Shown here: one piece after another, positions 12,431 to 26,341 of the stretch | Numbering within the stretch: the first letter of the stretch is position 1 | How the letters are laid out: the number at the start of each line of letters is the position of its first letter | From: Odontesthes bonariensis | Taxonomy: Eukaryota; Chordata; Actinopteri; Atheriniformes; Atherinopsidae | Direction of reading: 5' to 3' | Assembly: GCF_027942865.1 (NCBI RefSeq) | Contig: NC_134517.1 | Span: forward strand, 15,963,775-16,027,774 | Length of the DNA stretch: 64,000 nt | Notes under the pieces: model-generated | What the model saw: only the letters and a program-made list of their open reading frames with translations | What the model was told of the DNA's origin: nothing | Databases searched by the model: none | Position numbers and translations under genes: made by a program

Positions 12431-14754
12431 TAACACAAAACGATCAAGAGCAGCGGGCATCTTGCATATCTGTATCCTGGGGCCTGTTGTTGCCTCTAAG
12501 TATGACAATAAGTTAGCACAGAGTCATACTTTTCGAAGAGCTCAGATGCTCAGATGCCTACAAAAAGCATTATTTTTGAAGGGAAAAAAAGTTGTATCAT
12601 GTTACATAAAGAGGTTTGATAGCATCTGCCACACCATTTACGCAAACAGGATCGCTGAGTGCTAATATTGTACTTCTTCCTCTGGTAACAGCTGAGTGAA
12701 ACCTGGCCTTTGATCTCAGACGTTCCCTCATAACTAAGCCTCAGATTTGCACAAGGACTCTTTCATTTGATGATTATCTTTACGGCTGCTTTTTGTGGCT
12801 TTCACCACTGAAACTATGATATTATAGCAACGGTAATGTGTTTAATTCTGCCAGAAAATCTCATTGCATTGTAATTCTGAATTGCCCCAGTAATGCAAAA
12901 TGCAGATTATGTTGACAGTTACGCATTTTCACCATCTGACAGGGTGACACAAGGGTGCAATATGAGCAGATGTAATGCGGGGGGGGGTTGGGCAATATCA
13001 GTTGAAAATGTCAGCAAAGGCCAAAACACACAAAAGGTGCATAGGTACAAAAGAAAACCGGATGTAGGCAGAAAGTATTTCACAGACATATGCAGGATAT
13101 AACAGACAATGTTAAGTTTGACATCTGTCAAAATTTATAGCAAGAAAATTGTTCGACTAGATCATGCTGCTCTCAAAGGGAAATCTAGAGTAATCATTTT
13201 AAAAAGATGGCATCAACGTACATGTGCAGATGTGCATGTACGTTTATTGGGACAATAGGAGGAAAATGCAATAATGTATAAAGATTGTTGTGGTGCTTTA
13301 TTGGCTGCGAGGCATTGCAATGACCCAATGGCAGGACAGGGATGGCGCTACAGTCTCTTCATAGCAACCCAGGAAGCATTCAGAGATTATCATGCTCAGC
13401 ATCAGAGTGCCAGTATGCATCAGTGATGTTAAAACTGAGGGATTGTGCCCTTAGCATTCATGCAAACTATCTTAAGTGTAAATTGGCTTATGTTCTCATA
13501 GGGATCTTTAGTTAAAATGTTATAACAAAAAATTAAAAGAGAGAACGGTTTTGAGTTGTTTTGTGCAATCTGAAGATGCAGCCTACACCAGGCTGCTTGT
13601 TTAGCTCCTGGTTGTCTCTCAGCTCTTGCAGCAAATGGACGGGGGGGGGTTTCTAGGCCAAGATGATCACACAGTTCAGGCAACAAGCATGAGCAGAACT
13701 GGCAGGGATGAAATCCTGTCGATATACATACATCTATGAGTCTGGCCTGGTGAATAAAATTTGATTAGGATCTTGGATATGCAGCCTTGCTTTCTCAGTT
13801 TTTGCAGTTTGACATTGTCATCACTTGTTCTTGTCATCTTTGTCCTCACTCGATGAAGTGGTTCGTAAGCATTCAATAACTACAGACGGAACTGAGTGAA
13901 AACTTTGCGTGAAATTCAGTTTTGTAGAAAACATATCAAAAACAGAGAGCAGACAATTAGTTTCAACCATGGACCATTTTCCTTATATTTTGTCATAGCT
14001 TATTAGTTGAGCAGCATCCACAAGTATGGTGGACACACATTATCATGCGTCTTGTAAAGACTGTTTTGAAATTAAATATATATTTTTGATTTACTAGAAA
14101 TATTCGTTTGAAAAAAACTGTTGGACTGCAGTGTGTTTACATGCATAGGTCTATTGGCATGCTGTTTTAGAGCTGTTTTCCAGATGAGAAACCTGGTTAT
14201 TTATATTCTTAAGTGATCCTACATGGTCACTTAGGTCATGTTACTCCCTGTGACATTTAGTAGCAGTCAGTTTTTAGAAAAACCCGAACAAGGTGTTTAC
14301 ATGTCACCATTTAATGGTTTTTAATCACATTCGAGGTTGCGCGTCAATATTTCTCAAAAGCAGTACAAGAAATGATCAAGGTGTCTAAATGCAGAAAACG
14401 ATGAAAAGCAGAATACATGTGCAACGCAAACCAGGATCCTCCAAAAATCCAAGCATATATACCAAAATACCGAAATCTATGTAAACCCAGTCTACAAATG
14501 GCAGTAAATCATTTATGATACATTCTGCTACAAGACCTCAGATGTAATAAAATAGCCATCCATGCTTACCAGTGTCTTGCCTCATTTATAATAAATGAAA
14601 CAATCAAGGTGTGGTTTCTGAAAGAAATCAATTCAATTAAAAAAAGACCATGAAATTTATAGGAGAGGTGATACAACTTTTACTTTAGATGGAACAGTAA
14701 TATATGTTGCATGATTAAAAGAGTCACATCCACCCGAGACACTCCAGAATCTCC

Positions 14755-15070
14755 TCAACAACATGACTGTGTTCCACCATTTAGTGGTGCTCTCGTTGGG
14801 CAATCAGCTTTCTCCACAGGCCACAAATCAATGGAATAGCCTGCTTGGCGATGCAAGGTGCAGCAGCTCCATCAGCACTTTCAAAACCGACTTAAAAAAG
14901 TCAGCTAAAAGTCCACTCAAACGTGCGCTCACTTTGATATTTTACTCTTTAAAGGTCTTCATGGCAGCCTTTCATTTGACACACATCTGGATTTGTGTTC
15001 GGTCTTGTAATGAGCATTCGTTGGGATCTTTGCTGTGTAACACTGTTTCGTTACACTGGACTAAATGTTA
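14755..15070 (+). mobile_element. Probable LINE ORF2 C-terminal remnant
   Basis: A frame here reads LSPQATNQWNSLLGDARCSS followed by SISTFKTDLKK. It resembles the WNSLP...SSLSSFK-LK ending of reverse-transcriptase polyproteins common in fish. The rest of the element is absent, so I take this as a short, old 3' fragment. The clade cannot be assigned. Confidence 0.45.
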
Positions 15071-16567
15071 TTGTTAAGTTTCTCAAAGCATCCACGCCAT
15101 GAGAAATTCCACCAAATTGGGACACTAATGTTTGAGCAGCACATTTTCTATTTCAATCAAACAATTGATATAAAAAAAGAAAAAAGGGTTTAAAAAATGA
15201 ATAAATGACACCAAGTTGTGTATCTTCTTAACTAAAGAAAAGGCTTTTAGCCTTTTAGGGGGTAAAATATTCGGTTTGATGGCTGGATTTGGTCCACTGG
15301 CTGCAGTTCACCTAACATTGCTCCTTTGTGCAGTATTGATCTTTGCACTCACCGCTGTCTCTTTCAGTCCCCACAGTAGAAGAGGCTCGACTTATTTATG
15401 GTCTTCTGACTATCAGAGAGTAGAGTCCTTTGTACTTTGAATTTGTAATCCCTTGAAAAACTAGTTTTTTTTATGCATTTAAATGGAGTTCTGCAAACAG
15501 GATTATAATTTCAGTGGTTATAGCACTACCACCACCTAGTGTCGATTAATGACCTGAATTTGAACATTGATAGAGATAATCGGTCAGTTTATTGTCAAAG
15601 AAAAAACAGCTGCTCTTACATTGTAAAAAAAATAATAATAATTTTTTTAAATTACTTTAGGTAGATATATCAGTTAGAGATAAATAATTGTTTTTAAACT
15701 TGACTTCCATGTACAAATCGAATTGTCTTTTTAATAAAGGTTTCCCTTTTCCTGCTGATGCTCATCTTAGCATTCTGTCATTCCTGGGCAGTCTGCATTC
15801 CTTCCATGCTGTTACAGACTAGGAGGGGTTCGCTTATCAGTACTGTTCTGTCACACCCCTGTGTGCTATGCACCTTTCATACCTCAGATCACCCTGGACA
15901 CGCCACTCCCAGTAATAAGTGACTCACAAACCTGCATTCAAACATGAAATCCGAATGTCACAAAACTTTTATGTGTACTCCTGGTGATTTAAACCTCTAA
16001 ATGTATTTACCTCATGAGCGTGTAACAGTACCTTAAATAAAACACCATTTAGTAGAACTTTCCCTGTCAATGTCAGTGGTTATGGCTTTGATAAGACCTG
16101 CTGATCCATTCTTTGAGGCCAGATTGTACAGATATAGGTAAGATATTAAGCCATTTGTTGGACCTCAGCAGGTGATGAATAATCCTATAATGAGACTGGA
16201 AACAAAATATAATTGAGCTTCAAGTACTTTTATCAGCATAGAGAACATGTGTAAAGTGCAAAGTCTGCTGTCATAATCTGTAAAAACATCGACAGGATAC
16301 TGACACATACATCATGTTACAGAATGACACTTTTGAGGGGGATCACTTATAAAAGTTAGACATGTTTTCACACCCATGTTGCAGGTCTACTTCCTCATCA
16401 ACCAAGCTGAATTGCAGGTCCACCCAGTTCCATTTATTTCTTTAGGCCGCAAGCAGAAACTATTCATTATTGTTGGATCGGTGGTGATGGAGACAGAACA
16501 TTCTGAGTGACGAGGACAGAGCTTTATTTCCCTGTGAAGCCACTCCCTTGGGTGGTTTCCCTTGAGG

Positions 16568-16687
16568 TTAAAAGGCAGGAGTGACACGGGTGTGACTCTA
16601 CAGCACGGCGTGATAGACAGGTATTCTGACCTGAAGTACAGCAGGACTTAACTTTCTCACAGCAAGCTATAAGAGCCTTCAGCGGAG
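16568..16687 (+). promoter_or_regulatory. scel: Possible scel promoter and non-coding first exon
   Basis: A TATA-like TTAAAAGG at 16568 is followed about 110 bases later by a good donor (GAG|GTATGT, exon end 16687). The first coding exon of scel (18072-18109) begins at an acceptor 13 bases before its ATG, so an upstream non-coding exon is required. This is the best candidate I see, but it rests on weak signals. Confidence 0.35.
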
Positions 16688-18084
16688 GTATGTACACCAT
16701 CTCTTTCTCGATTCTTCTGTCAGTTGTTGTATTGTAAGTCTCATAATAGCTCAGAGTGAGAGAGAAAAAAAATGTGCATATGAAATTAAATAATTACCTT
16801 CTATATAATTAGAAAAACATAAACCCTTAAAGATTAACAAAAAAAAAATCAGAGTATTATACATAATCTGATTAAGTGGAACCAAGACTTTCTGTCTGAT
16901 GCTGATGCTGATCGTTACCGTGCATTACTGCGATTTAACTGACATTTAAAAACTAGATATACTTTCCTCACTGAATTCCAGCTACAGACACAATGGTTGG
17001 CACCAAATTGATGGCCAATGCACACAAAAACAAACCGTATCTGAGAGTAATGCAACAATATCACTGCTGTATGTTCATTTTCAGAACGCTCTCACATTAC
17101 ATTCTGGGAAAGTGATTTCATTCTGATGAATGAATGCATGTCTTACAGCTAACAAATTCATGAGTGATAGTGCTTAAACACTTGCAAGGCTTTCTGACCG
17201 GGTTTTTATGTAGCTTAAATGGAAGCTTGAGTCCTGGATTGGGCAAAGAGTGTGGCGCTAACAGTAAAAATGAACAAAAAAGTATGTTCTGACCCGTACG
17301 GTGAAGCGGCACATTCTGCCTCTGGAGAGTATCAAGCTGCTGTTCAGATCACTGAACAGGCCATGGATCTGATCTGTTAAAAGGTTATCGAATGAAAAAT
17401 TTTTCCAATATTTGAGTTGTGTGCAAGAACTGAGTTGTTGTTATTGGACCCAATCCTAATTTGTGTCAGCTCAAGGACACCTTTCATTTTAGCAACCTCA
17501 GTACCTTACAGTCAGTTTATACTTTGTGACTGATAATAAGAGAAATATTTAATTCACAGTTTCCCTTCACAGATCTGAATTCAGGTTTTTGATAGGAGTT
17601 TTTTTGGGGGGGCTGTAACGTTCACGGTGTCGAAAGGGCATAATCTTTAAGATCAATAGCTAATGGCATGTTACTGTATGCCCTTCTGTTTTGCTGACAA
17701 TGGCGTGTTTGGAAAAGGTGTGCTGTGGATGGTGGGTGTGTCTGCATGTGGGTACAGATCAAGACAAACCAGTTTATGGCTTAATTGTTGAGTCAGGGGC
17801 GGACCAGAATTTCAACCGCTGTACTGACGCCGCAGTGACAAATCCGACATGTTCACAAAGAAACCCGCTAATCAAATGCATAAGAATTAAAAAATAAAGA
17901 CGCCTATCAGGTACTCGGAGGCTTGAAAAGCTTTTTTCAGCTGAGTTTGCTTGTTTACTGGTTTCAGGTTGAATTTCAGCTGAGAGCAGATACTTTGTAA
18001 ATGGTCTCAGCTTGCAGTGACACCTAGTGTCTAATGTATGTGACACATTCCCTTCTCCTGTTCACTTTCAGGTGACGTTCCAAA

Positions 18085-21000
18085 ATGAGCAGGTATACAG
18101 TAAGACCTTGTAAGTATTAACAAATATCAACTAACAAAATGAAAATTGAAAAATTCAGAGTAGTGTTGGAAAAATATACAAAGCCAAACACATAGTTTGT
18201 GTGGCTAGATGTAGTATCTGTAGCATCTATCATATTTATATCATTTAGAATCACATAAAGAGCTTAAATAGATAATAAGAGATTGACATTGACATTTTAA
18301 CTGTTTTTGTAAAATTAACTGTTTTTGTAAAAAATTTTGAACAATTCAATTAATTGATTTACAGTTATGTTATGTTATGACCATCCAAATGAGTCTTTCT
18401 CTTTTCCCATAAACATTTTCTTGTTGAAGCGGAGCTATTTTATTGTCAGATTGTATTTAGTGGGCCTAATATACCAAAATAGGCTAATATAAAGCTCTAT
18501 ACGTGCAAAATATATATGAATGGATGGCAATGTGAGAATGACAATGAGTGACAATAAATATCTCCTTGCCTCGGGTTTCTAGATAAGAGCTCCAGCCTGG
18601 CAGTTGATGACAACAAGAAAGCATCCCTGCTGAAAGACAACAGCTGGATCAGAAAAGACAGTGATGAGGACGAACCTGTCGAGTATGAAACACAAACACA
18701 ATGGCTTGAACTTAGTCGCTGAAGGGCATGCACACATAATCACACACTGTGGCTGAGCAACTGGGTGTGACTGCTTGCTTTCCTTTGACAAAAGACTTCT
18801 TTACATTCCTTTTTGCAAGTCACAGTGTTGAGTCACTCATACTTGATGGAATGCACAAATTCATAATCAATGTTTTTTCCTTTACAGCCATGACCCAAAC
18901 TTTGGCAGAACTGTGCTAAGCCGGTACAGGTCCAATGAAACTCTTGCAAGGTAAAACAAGTGCTCGATTTACCATCAACTTGAGGACAGAAAACAAAGAG
19001 AATTCAAAGAATTCAAAGAGATCACAAAAGAAATAGGAGTAATTTATACTATTGTGCAATATGCTGTAATATGCTGTAAATGATTATACACTTTCTCGTG
19101 CAGCAGCTCAGAGCCTGCGGAGGTGAAAACCACCAAACCTGTAAGCTCGTCATCATCTGTGCAAGCTCTCTCCAAGAGGTAAAATTCTTATGAACACACT
19201 ATGGTTTTTTTAAGGATGAGAGGAAACAAAAGACCATGAAATGAGATACATAAATAGACACATAAATGATAACTTGCGTTTTTTGTTTTTTTTGTCACTG
19301 CAGGTTCAGTGGAAGTCAGGATGAGCTAAGGAGCAGGTTGGTACACTATTCCAGTTTTTTCAACAGACAAGTGCACTGCGCCGTAGTGGCTGCATTTATT
19401 ATGCAAGTGGAGTGTTTCAAGTTTAGCCGAACATGTGTCTCAATTTGACCTTTCTTCCACTAGCACCCTCCCTTCCAGCAAGACCACATCCTCTTACACC
19501 AAACGGTACATTTTTAAAACTAGTTTCATATCATCAGGTGATGTTTCTAGGACAAACAGCTGAACAATCTGTCTATTTGTTTCAACAGATATTCAAGTGG
19601 GAAGACTATTGAGCCCATCAAGTAAGCTCTGCTCCCGTCTGTTTCACATAATGCAGAACTCAACAGGAAAACAGTGAATATGATGTGTAATTTTGCATTT
19701 TCTCACGTCACTACAGGACTACAACCCCTGTCAAGGAGGAACCGAAAACAAGGTATGCCGCTTGCAACATACCAACATGGAAAACGTTACAGTGAGGTCT
19801 TTTTGTAAATTAATGTTGAATGTCTTTTCCTTTAGCACAAAAACCACAACAGTGACCAAAAATGGCAGTACCACCGAGACCACCATCACCACCACCCAGA
19901 GCCTGAAGTATAGAATGCCTACTGCATTAACACAGAATGTATCACTGTCTCACACACTGAATATCAGTGGAATGACAATTCTATTTTTAAATTTTTTTTA
20001 TCAGATCTCCTGTCCTTAAATCACCCACCAAGACTGAGACCTTCACCGAGCGTGTTAAGTCTTCAAGCAAAGGGTAAAACTACTAAATCAACCAGTGATG
20101 GAAGTAGTAATAAAGCTATTTATTCAGTAGCAGCACAAAATAACAGTATCAGATAAACTGTACATTAGGATGCTAGGTTGTTGCTTCCGATGTATCAGTC
20201 AGCGCCTGCAGTTAAAGGATACTGTTAGGGGTGCTGAACAACTACATATTTATTCCTCAGTGCTTTAACTTTAATACATTTTATTACTATTTGATGCATT
20301 ATGCAGAATCTTTGGTTTAACTACTCTATGTAAGACTGTTTAAATGACACACACCTCAACCAAGTACAACGTTAAACTTGTGCTTCCACACGCAAGTGCA
20401 CAAGTGATTCGGCTGAGGCTAAGAGGCTGATCATGAGAAAACAACACGATAATATGAAAGAAACAGAAGGCATTCTGCACAGCATGTACTTAGACTTTTT
20501 CTCCACGTTGCTGTAGTTGCTTTAGTGAACAAGGTAACAGTTTGAGTCGACATAAGTTTTTGCTTCTTCTATTGCCACTTTCGCGCTTTTGTTATTGTCT
20601 TGTGCTTTTGTATATATCCACCCAAAAAAAATTCCCCATATCTTGCTGGCAAAAGCTGCAAAATGCCCAAGCTTTGAACTTTGTTCAAACAGTAAGATAT
20701 TTTTGTCCATCTTTTCACACACAGGTCACAGTACTCAACCTACACTCCCACCAGAACAACAAAAGTGACCAGCACTAAAGAGTAAGATGTCATCAGATCA
20801 TCGAATTACAGTGGAGTCCAAATCTATGCATTATTTCTAATTAATGGCACCTTCGTCATATTTCTTTGCAGTGCAGAAGACAAGCTCTACGACGATCTCA
20901 TCCCCTCATCTATCAAGGATGACTCCTCAACCAAAAACAGGTGACATTTTCATCCATGACATCAATAATCATATTATACCGAATATACCACCTCACAAAG

Positions 21001-24000
21001 ATTCATCATTTATACTAATTAACATGTTTTTTCCTTTTTACAGCAAAACAACTGTCACCACAACTGAGACTGTGGCAGTGAAAATCAGCCCTGACAAAAA
21101 GTAAGTTTTATTAATACAGAGTAAAATGCAGGGGAGGTTCTTTACTAGTGAGATTACGTTACATTAATTTAGTCAGGTGAAGGTAATTTTTTTTATAGAT
21201 GATTAATAAGAATAAGCTTAACCAACACGTAAATTAACCCCAGAACACCTGCAATTGTTCAGTAATATAGAGCTCTGTTGTTGTCCCAAACTTTGAGCTG
21301 CTGCAGTGAGTGACAATAGATCTTGTAAAACCTTAAATACCCAGCAGAGCACCAAATGTGGGAAAAATAGTCCCCAACAAGTACTGTTCGTGAAGCTCAA
21401 TATCAGACGCATCAAAAAAGGGCCAATGCCTTTAAAACATGACATCAACGAGCAGCAATATCACCATTAATACAGCTTCTCCAGCCCCCTTACATATCAG
21501 ATTTTCACCTCCTGCTGGGAAAAAATATATAGGCTAATTCAATGCCCAGATGGTCTGTAGGTGTGTGAAAGGATTTGTGAGTGTACAGTGCGCCTTGTTC
21601 GGCTTGTTTCTAGGCTGCAGAGACATAGAGCCAAGATACCAACTAATGAACAAAACAGGGACTTTTTAATTGCAGGTGCACAGGTTACTTTTTTTTTTTT
21701 CTTTTTCATTAAAATTCGACTTTGTTTCTTTTCAAGTTCTAAAATGATGTTAATAATCAAACGAAAGAAAAGGTAATACATACATATAGTGTGCTGATAT
21801 TATCGCTTATTTTCTACTCCCAGTGAAAGTGGTATCGTCTCACCTTCTGTTGTGTAGAATGAAAACACGAAAAAAAAGTCTAAATCACTTCTGATTAACA
21901 TGTCATTTACACTTTGTTGAAATGATTTCCTTGCAGTGCCAAGGACATACTCTACAACTCACTCATTCCCAGCTCTATCAAAGACAATGTCCCCGACAGG
22001 TAAGAGCCATTTATAAGACCTACTCTAGGTCCTACAAGCTCTATATTTACATTTTGTGGATGGTTTGAACTAACAACAATGTGCAGCTTTCCTACAAGGT
22101 AGTGCATGACACTATAATTAGATATCCTCTTTTTTTTTTTTAAAGGGCATGATTGTTGACTAATTGGTGATGTTAGTTCAGAACCATATCTTAGATATTC
22201 GTTGTTTTTTTTGTTTTTTTTTTCAATTTTAGTAAGAGCTGAGTTATCATTTATTACAACAATAATCTGTAAGTAATATTTTCTTTCTAACAGCAAAACA
22301 ACTGTGACCAGTACTGAGACTGTGACGGTGAAGAGCAGCCCTAATGAGTGAGTCCCTGCAGTGCCAGTATACGCAACAGCTGTGACTTAAGTACCCAAAA
22401 GTCAGATAAAACATTATGTCTTAATTTGATGTTTCAGGGATGGTTTTAAAACTACAAAAACAACAAGGACTTCTTCTACGTAAGACAAACATCCATCATT
22501 CACCGTTAATATAAAAATACTATCAACACAACAAGGTCGAACCTATAATGAACACACATTCATAATATTGCTCTTTTAATAGGGCTGAGGATGAACTGTA
22601 CGGCTCCCTTCTGCCTAAATCTATCACATCTGATCTCTCTTCGCCTGTTAGGTGAGAATGCCTTAGTGAATGATTACTACGGAGAAAACAAACAAGTTAT
22701 TCGAGTCAGTAAGGGACTCTATTGTTTCTCTGCCAACAGGACAAGCATCACAAAGAGAGAGAGTGTCACAGTGGACAGCAGCAGAGGGTGAGGGTTGCAA
22801 ATTGATGATTGTCCTGTCTGTCTTTTATTTTTCTTGATCTGCGTGTGTATTTGTACCATGCATGTACAATATGTACTCAGACATTTTTCTTTTATGTCAG
22901 AGGAGAAAGCCCAACTCTGAACTCACCAACCTCCACACGTACCACCAGGTAAAGACCTAATGCGTAACTAAAATCCTCAGAACAGGTCCGAATTTAAGTG
23001 GGGAATATCCCACCTTACTAACATAAAACGGGATCACCGATTGGTATTTTTAGTAGTTTGATTTTACCCAACTTAGAATTTCTGATTCTGTCAGCTTTGT
23101 CTGAGTTCGCCTAACACTTTGCATCGAGGCCTTTCATTACATAACAAGTCAAATTTTAGGCATCATAAAATCCAACTAGAATGCACTCACTGTACCATAC
23201 CAAGCTGACTCATTTGCCTCTTTGATACACAGGTACAGCTCGTACACTGATGATACTCCCTCTACACGCAGCAGCTCCTACAGGTAAGCATTTCTGTGTT
23301 ATCAACTGAAATAAAATGCAGCTGTTGTCTTTGTATTAACCATAATGTGTTCTTCGTTTGCACACTCAGTGACAGCTACAGCAGTGACCCTAAAACCTAC
23401 TCTTACTCCAAACCAGACTCCAGGTGGGAAGCAGAGCAAATTAGGACCTCATACACCATAGACAGCGATTAAAAAAAGTCAACTGAAATGTGACTTGTCT
23501 CTGACTTTTGTCTTTTTGTAGTTATGAGTACACCAGTGTGACCGGTCCCACTGCCTACACCAAAACATCATACAGGAGTAGCAGGTAGTGAATTATCTTA
23601 ACTTAATGAGTGTCAACATTGGTGTGCAAATGTTACATGAGAATAAAACCTAACTCCATCACTAACTCTCACAGCAGGTCAAATGATTCCGATCCGATCT
23701 ACTCTAAATCATCCACGAAGAACGTGTATTCATCTTCTGAAAGGTAGGAAAAGAACAGCAGCACTTATTTACCCCAAAGTGTGTAAAGACAGGGCGGTCG
23801 GTGGCGTAGTGGGTTAAGCAGCCACCCCATGTACAGAGGCTACAGTCCTCGTTGCAGCTGGCCCCAGTTCGAGTCCCGCACCGAGCAGCACCTTGCTGCA
23901 TGTCTCCCCCCTCTCTCTGCCCCCTGCTTCCTGTCTCTCTCCAATTGTCCTAACATGAAAGGCATAAAAAAAAAGTGTGTAAAGACCAAGAGCACAAAGA

Positions 24001-25200
24001 CTTAAAACTCTACCCACAGCTCAGTCCAGCTGGGCACAGCCTTGCTTTGAGCTAAATGTGAGCGTCAGCAAGCTAACCTTGGAGTTAAAAGTGCTTGGTA
24101 GAATCAAGAGGTCACGGTTAGATCTACATGTTAGAAAGTGCACAATTAAACAGTTACAAAAGTCTAAATAAATATGGCTTACACCTTTTGATATTCGTGT
24201 GTTGTGATTCATCATGACAATTTAATGCTACCCAACTTAGAAAAACAGCTCAGGTATAGGTTACCATCTCACATTTTACAACCATGGATTGTGAAACTGC
24301 TTTGTTTTGGAAAAGTGGATGAATTTATTGTATGTATTCCACATTTTCTCGTGAGACTGGGATGCTATCGATTGGTACTGAAGTACTTTTCACTTCAGAA
24401 GTGTTAACCTGATGCTGGTCACCAAACAGGTTCATTCTCTCTTGGTTGGACTGTCTTTTATATTCTTGTAAATCCTGTAAGTGCCTGTTAAGACACAACC
24501 CACTGTGTGGTGCATGGATTAAGGTGTTAAACACAAATTTTTTTCTGATACAGGCCGGTGCTTGAGAAAGACCTGTGCACCATCTGCCATAAATCCTTTA
24601 TTGGTGATGCCAAAATGGTCCTGGATGACATGAAGATCAACTGCCATGCAACCTGCTTTAAAGTGAGCACTTTTAGTTTGAAGATGTGATTTTCTCTCTA
24701 TATAGTTCAGCAACAATCAGAGACTGGAGAAGTGGTCAGGCTTATTACAAACAAAAAGCTAACTACCCTAAAAACAAGACTTACCGTTCTTGGGTTTATA
24801 GTTTTACTGAAATACAACTAATCCTCTTAAGAGCTTAAACAAAAGCCAACTGGACAACTTTTTCTTGATTTTGGAGAATGTTTTTACCTCTCATCCAAAA
24901 GTTTTCGGTTCTAAGAACTGCTTTTTGCTATCCTTCCTCATTTGGAGCATCTCTTTGTGTCTGCAGTGTGATGTGTGTAACAGCAATCTGGGTAATCTGA
25001 GAGCTGGGGACAGCATGTGGATCTACAAACGCATGGTGCACTGTGAAAACTGCTTTGACATCACCAGAGGTAAATCAAACGGTTATTTCATTATTTAAAT
25101 TCAACAAAATGAATACATCTGAATTTGCTTAGTGTATGTTTGGCAAAAAATTAATTCAACTGGTGCTCTTCTCTCCCCCACAGAAAAATGGCGACGCTGA
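18085..25200 (+). CDS. scel: Sciellin-like protein with C-terminal LIM domain
   Basis: Twenty-six coding exons can be chained in frame, giving about 505 residues: 18085-18109, 18583-18682, 18888-18950, 19104-19178, 19304-19336, 19464-19505, 19589-19621, 19717-19752, 19836-19907, 20005-20073, 20725-20781, 20872-20940, 21044-21100, 21937-21999, 22294-22347, 22438-22479, 22583-22651, 22740-22787, 22901-22948, 23233-23283, 23370-23423, 23522-23584, 23678-23743, 24554-24662, 24967-25069, 25184-25200. The N-terminus (LLKDNSWIRK ... NFGRTVLSRY) matches mammalian sciellin (LQDNSWIKK ... YGRVVLNRH). The middle is Ser/Thr-rich with modular repeats such as LYDDLIPSSIKDD and KTTVTTTETV. The C-terminus is a LIM domain: CTIC, HATC, CDVC and CENC zinc ligands all present. 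Mammalian sciellin is a cross-linked precursor of the cornified envelope. Position between mycbp2 and slain1 supports orthology. Confidence 0.9.
23791..23971 (+). mobile_element. tRNA-derived SINE in a scel intron
   Basis: The head GGTGGCGTAGTGGGTTAAGC (A-box region) and GTTCGAGTCCC (B box) are a tRNA-like RNA polymerase III promoter; a pyrimidine-rich body and an A-rich tail follow. A perfect 15-bp target duplication, AAAGTGTGTAAAGAC, flanks it (23776-23790 and 23972-23986). A related copy lies at about 53614-53820. Confidence 0.88.
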
Positions 25201-25523
25201 ACCCTCAGAAAGATAATCACGATGCGGGTGACACAGGCTCTTACAGACTTTCCTTATTAACAGGCTGACACATATTCATGTGGGTGTTTTGATAAATGGC
25301 AATTACATTATGGATATGACTTTTGAATACAATGTGTGCACTATATAGAACATACAATTCCCACTCTGTCTATTACTCCAAATGTGTTATGATGATGCTG
25401 TAGCTGTATCTACCTCTATATAGTAATAGAGGTCTTTTATTCCCTAGTCTGCATCTTTTTGGGAGATGGTGGGAGATATCAAAGTTATTATTTGTGAGGG
25501 GCCGGGGTTCTTTTTCTTTGTGC

Positions 25524-25538
25524 AATAAAGGCAATAAA
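25524..25538 (+). terminator. scel: scel polyadenylation signals
   Basis: Two AATAAA hexamers lie 3 bases apart (25524-25529 and 25533-25538), about 330 bases after the scel stop codon. Confidence 0.6.
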
Positions 25539-26341
25539 GATTTCTCACGCGAAAAAAAGTCCCTGTCATTGAAGCACGTTTACTTTGAACTTGTTTTGTA
25601 TGAAGAATGATAATCAAAGAGAGAGAATTTAGCATTTGTTAGAACATAATAAATCAGAATCTCAAAATGTGATGAATTCAATAGGATTGATTGAACTTGA
25701 ATATCATGATAAAACATTCTGAACATTTTTTCTGGAAATCTACAAACAAAGCAGTATTGTCTAATCGGATAAAAGAATTTCTCGGTCATCTCTTAAATGC
25801 TTAAGGGTCACAGATCAAGTCACGCCCTATTAATCGAGTTTGAAAATGTAGAAAGCTTATCTGTTCTGCATCATTTTAATATGTTTTGTATAATAGCGCT
25901 ACTCTTCTCGTCTGTCATTTAAATCAAGCTTTACCTATGAAACTCGAACATCTTTTAAACATTTTTGAGGTGCATTGAACCAAATTACCTTCAAAACGGT
26001 GTTTTTGACATTTGATTTTCAAATGCAATTCAACGTTAAGAGTTTTAATTGCTAAAGAGAATTATGTCAATGTTATATCCGCCATCTCCTGAAACAGTTT
26101 TAGCTCTTTGAACAACACGTTTAATTACTGAAGTTTGATTACTTTGGCAACACTTCTTTCAGTTAATTACGTGTAGGAAACCACTAAATATGTCCCCACT
26201 GAGCAATAATTCATCTCTATATAAGAGGTTGTGTATGTTCTATTTTAGTTTTCTCATGCACCATAAATCCTCGAGCCAAAGACTGATATTTGTCAGTCTT
26301 ATGTCGCCAGGGGTGCTCTTTAGGACAGCAACAGCATTTAA

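Larger units (their letters stand above)
11721..16560. other. Intergenic spacer between mycbp2 and scel
   Basis: No host gene is supported here. The spacer holds a degenerate minisatellite (about 12040-12430), a probable LINE remnant (about 14755-15070), a short inverted repeat at 13215-13244 (AACGTACATG ... CATGTACGTT) and simple AT-rich DNA. The open frames lack splice context and protein-like composition. Confidence 0.6.

Noticed and set aside
13215-13244. Inverted repeat AACGTACATG ... CATGTACGTT as a mobile element or regulatory hairpin
   Set aside because: Only 10 perfect paired bases, no flanking duplication and no gene nearby; could easily be chance.
23791-23890. A functional tRNA gene
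   Set aside because: A and B boxes are present, but the sequence does not fold as a full tRNA and continues into a SINE body with a target duplication.
23704-24017. Minus-strand ORFs over the scel-intron SINE
   Set aside because: They derive from the SINE body; the same occurs at the second SINE near 53581-53766.
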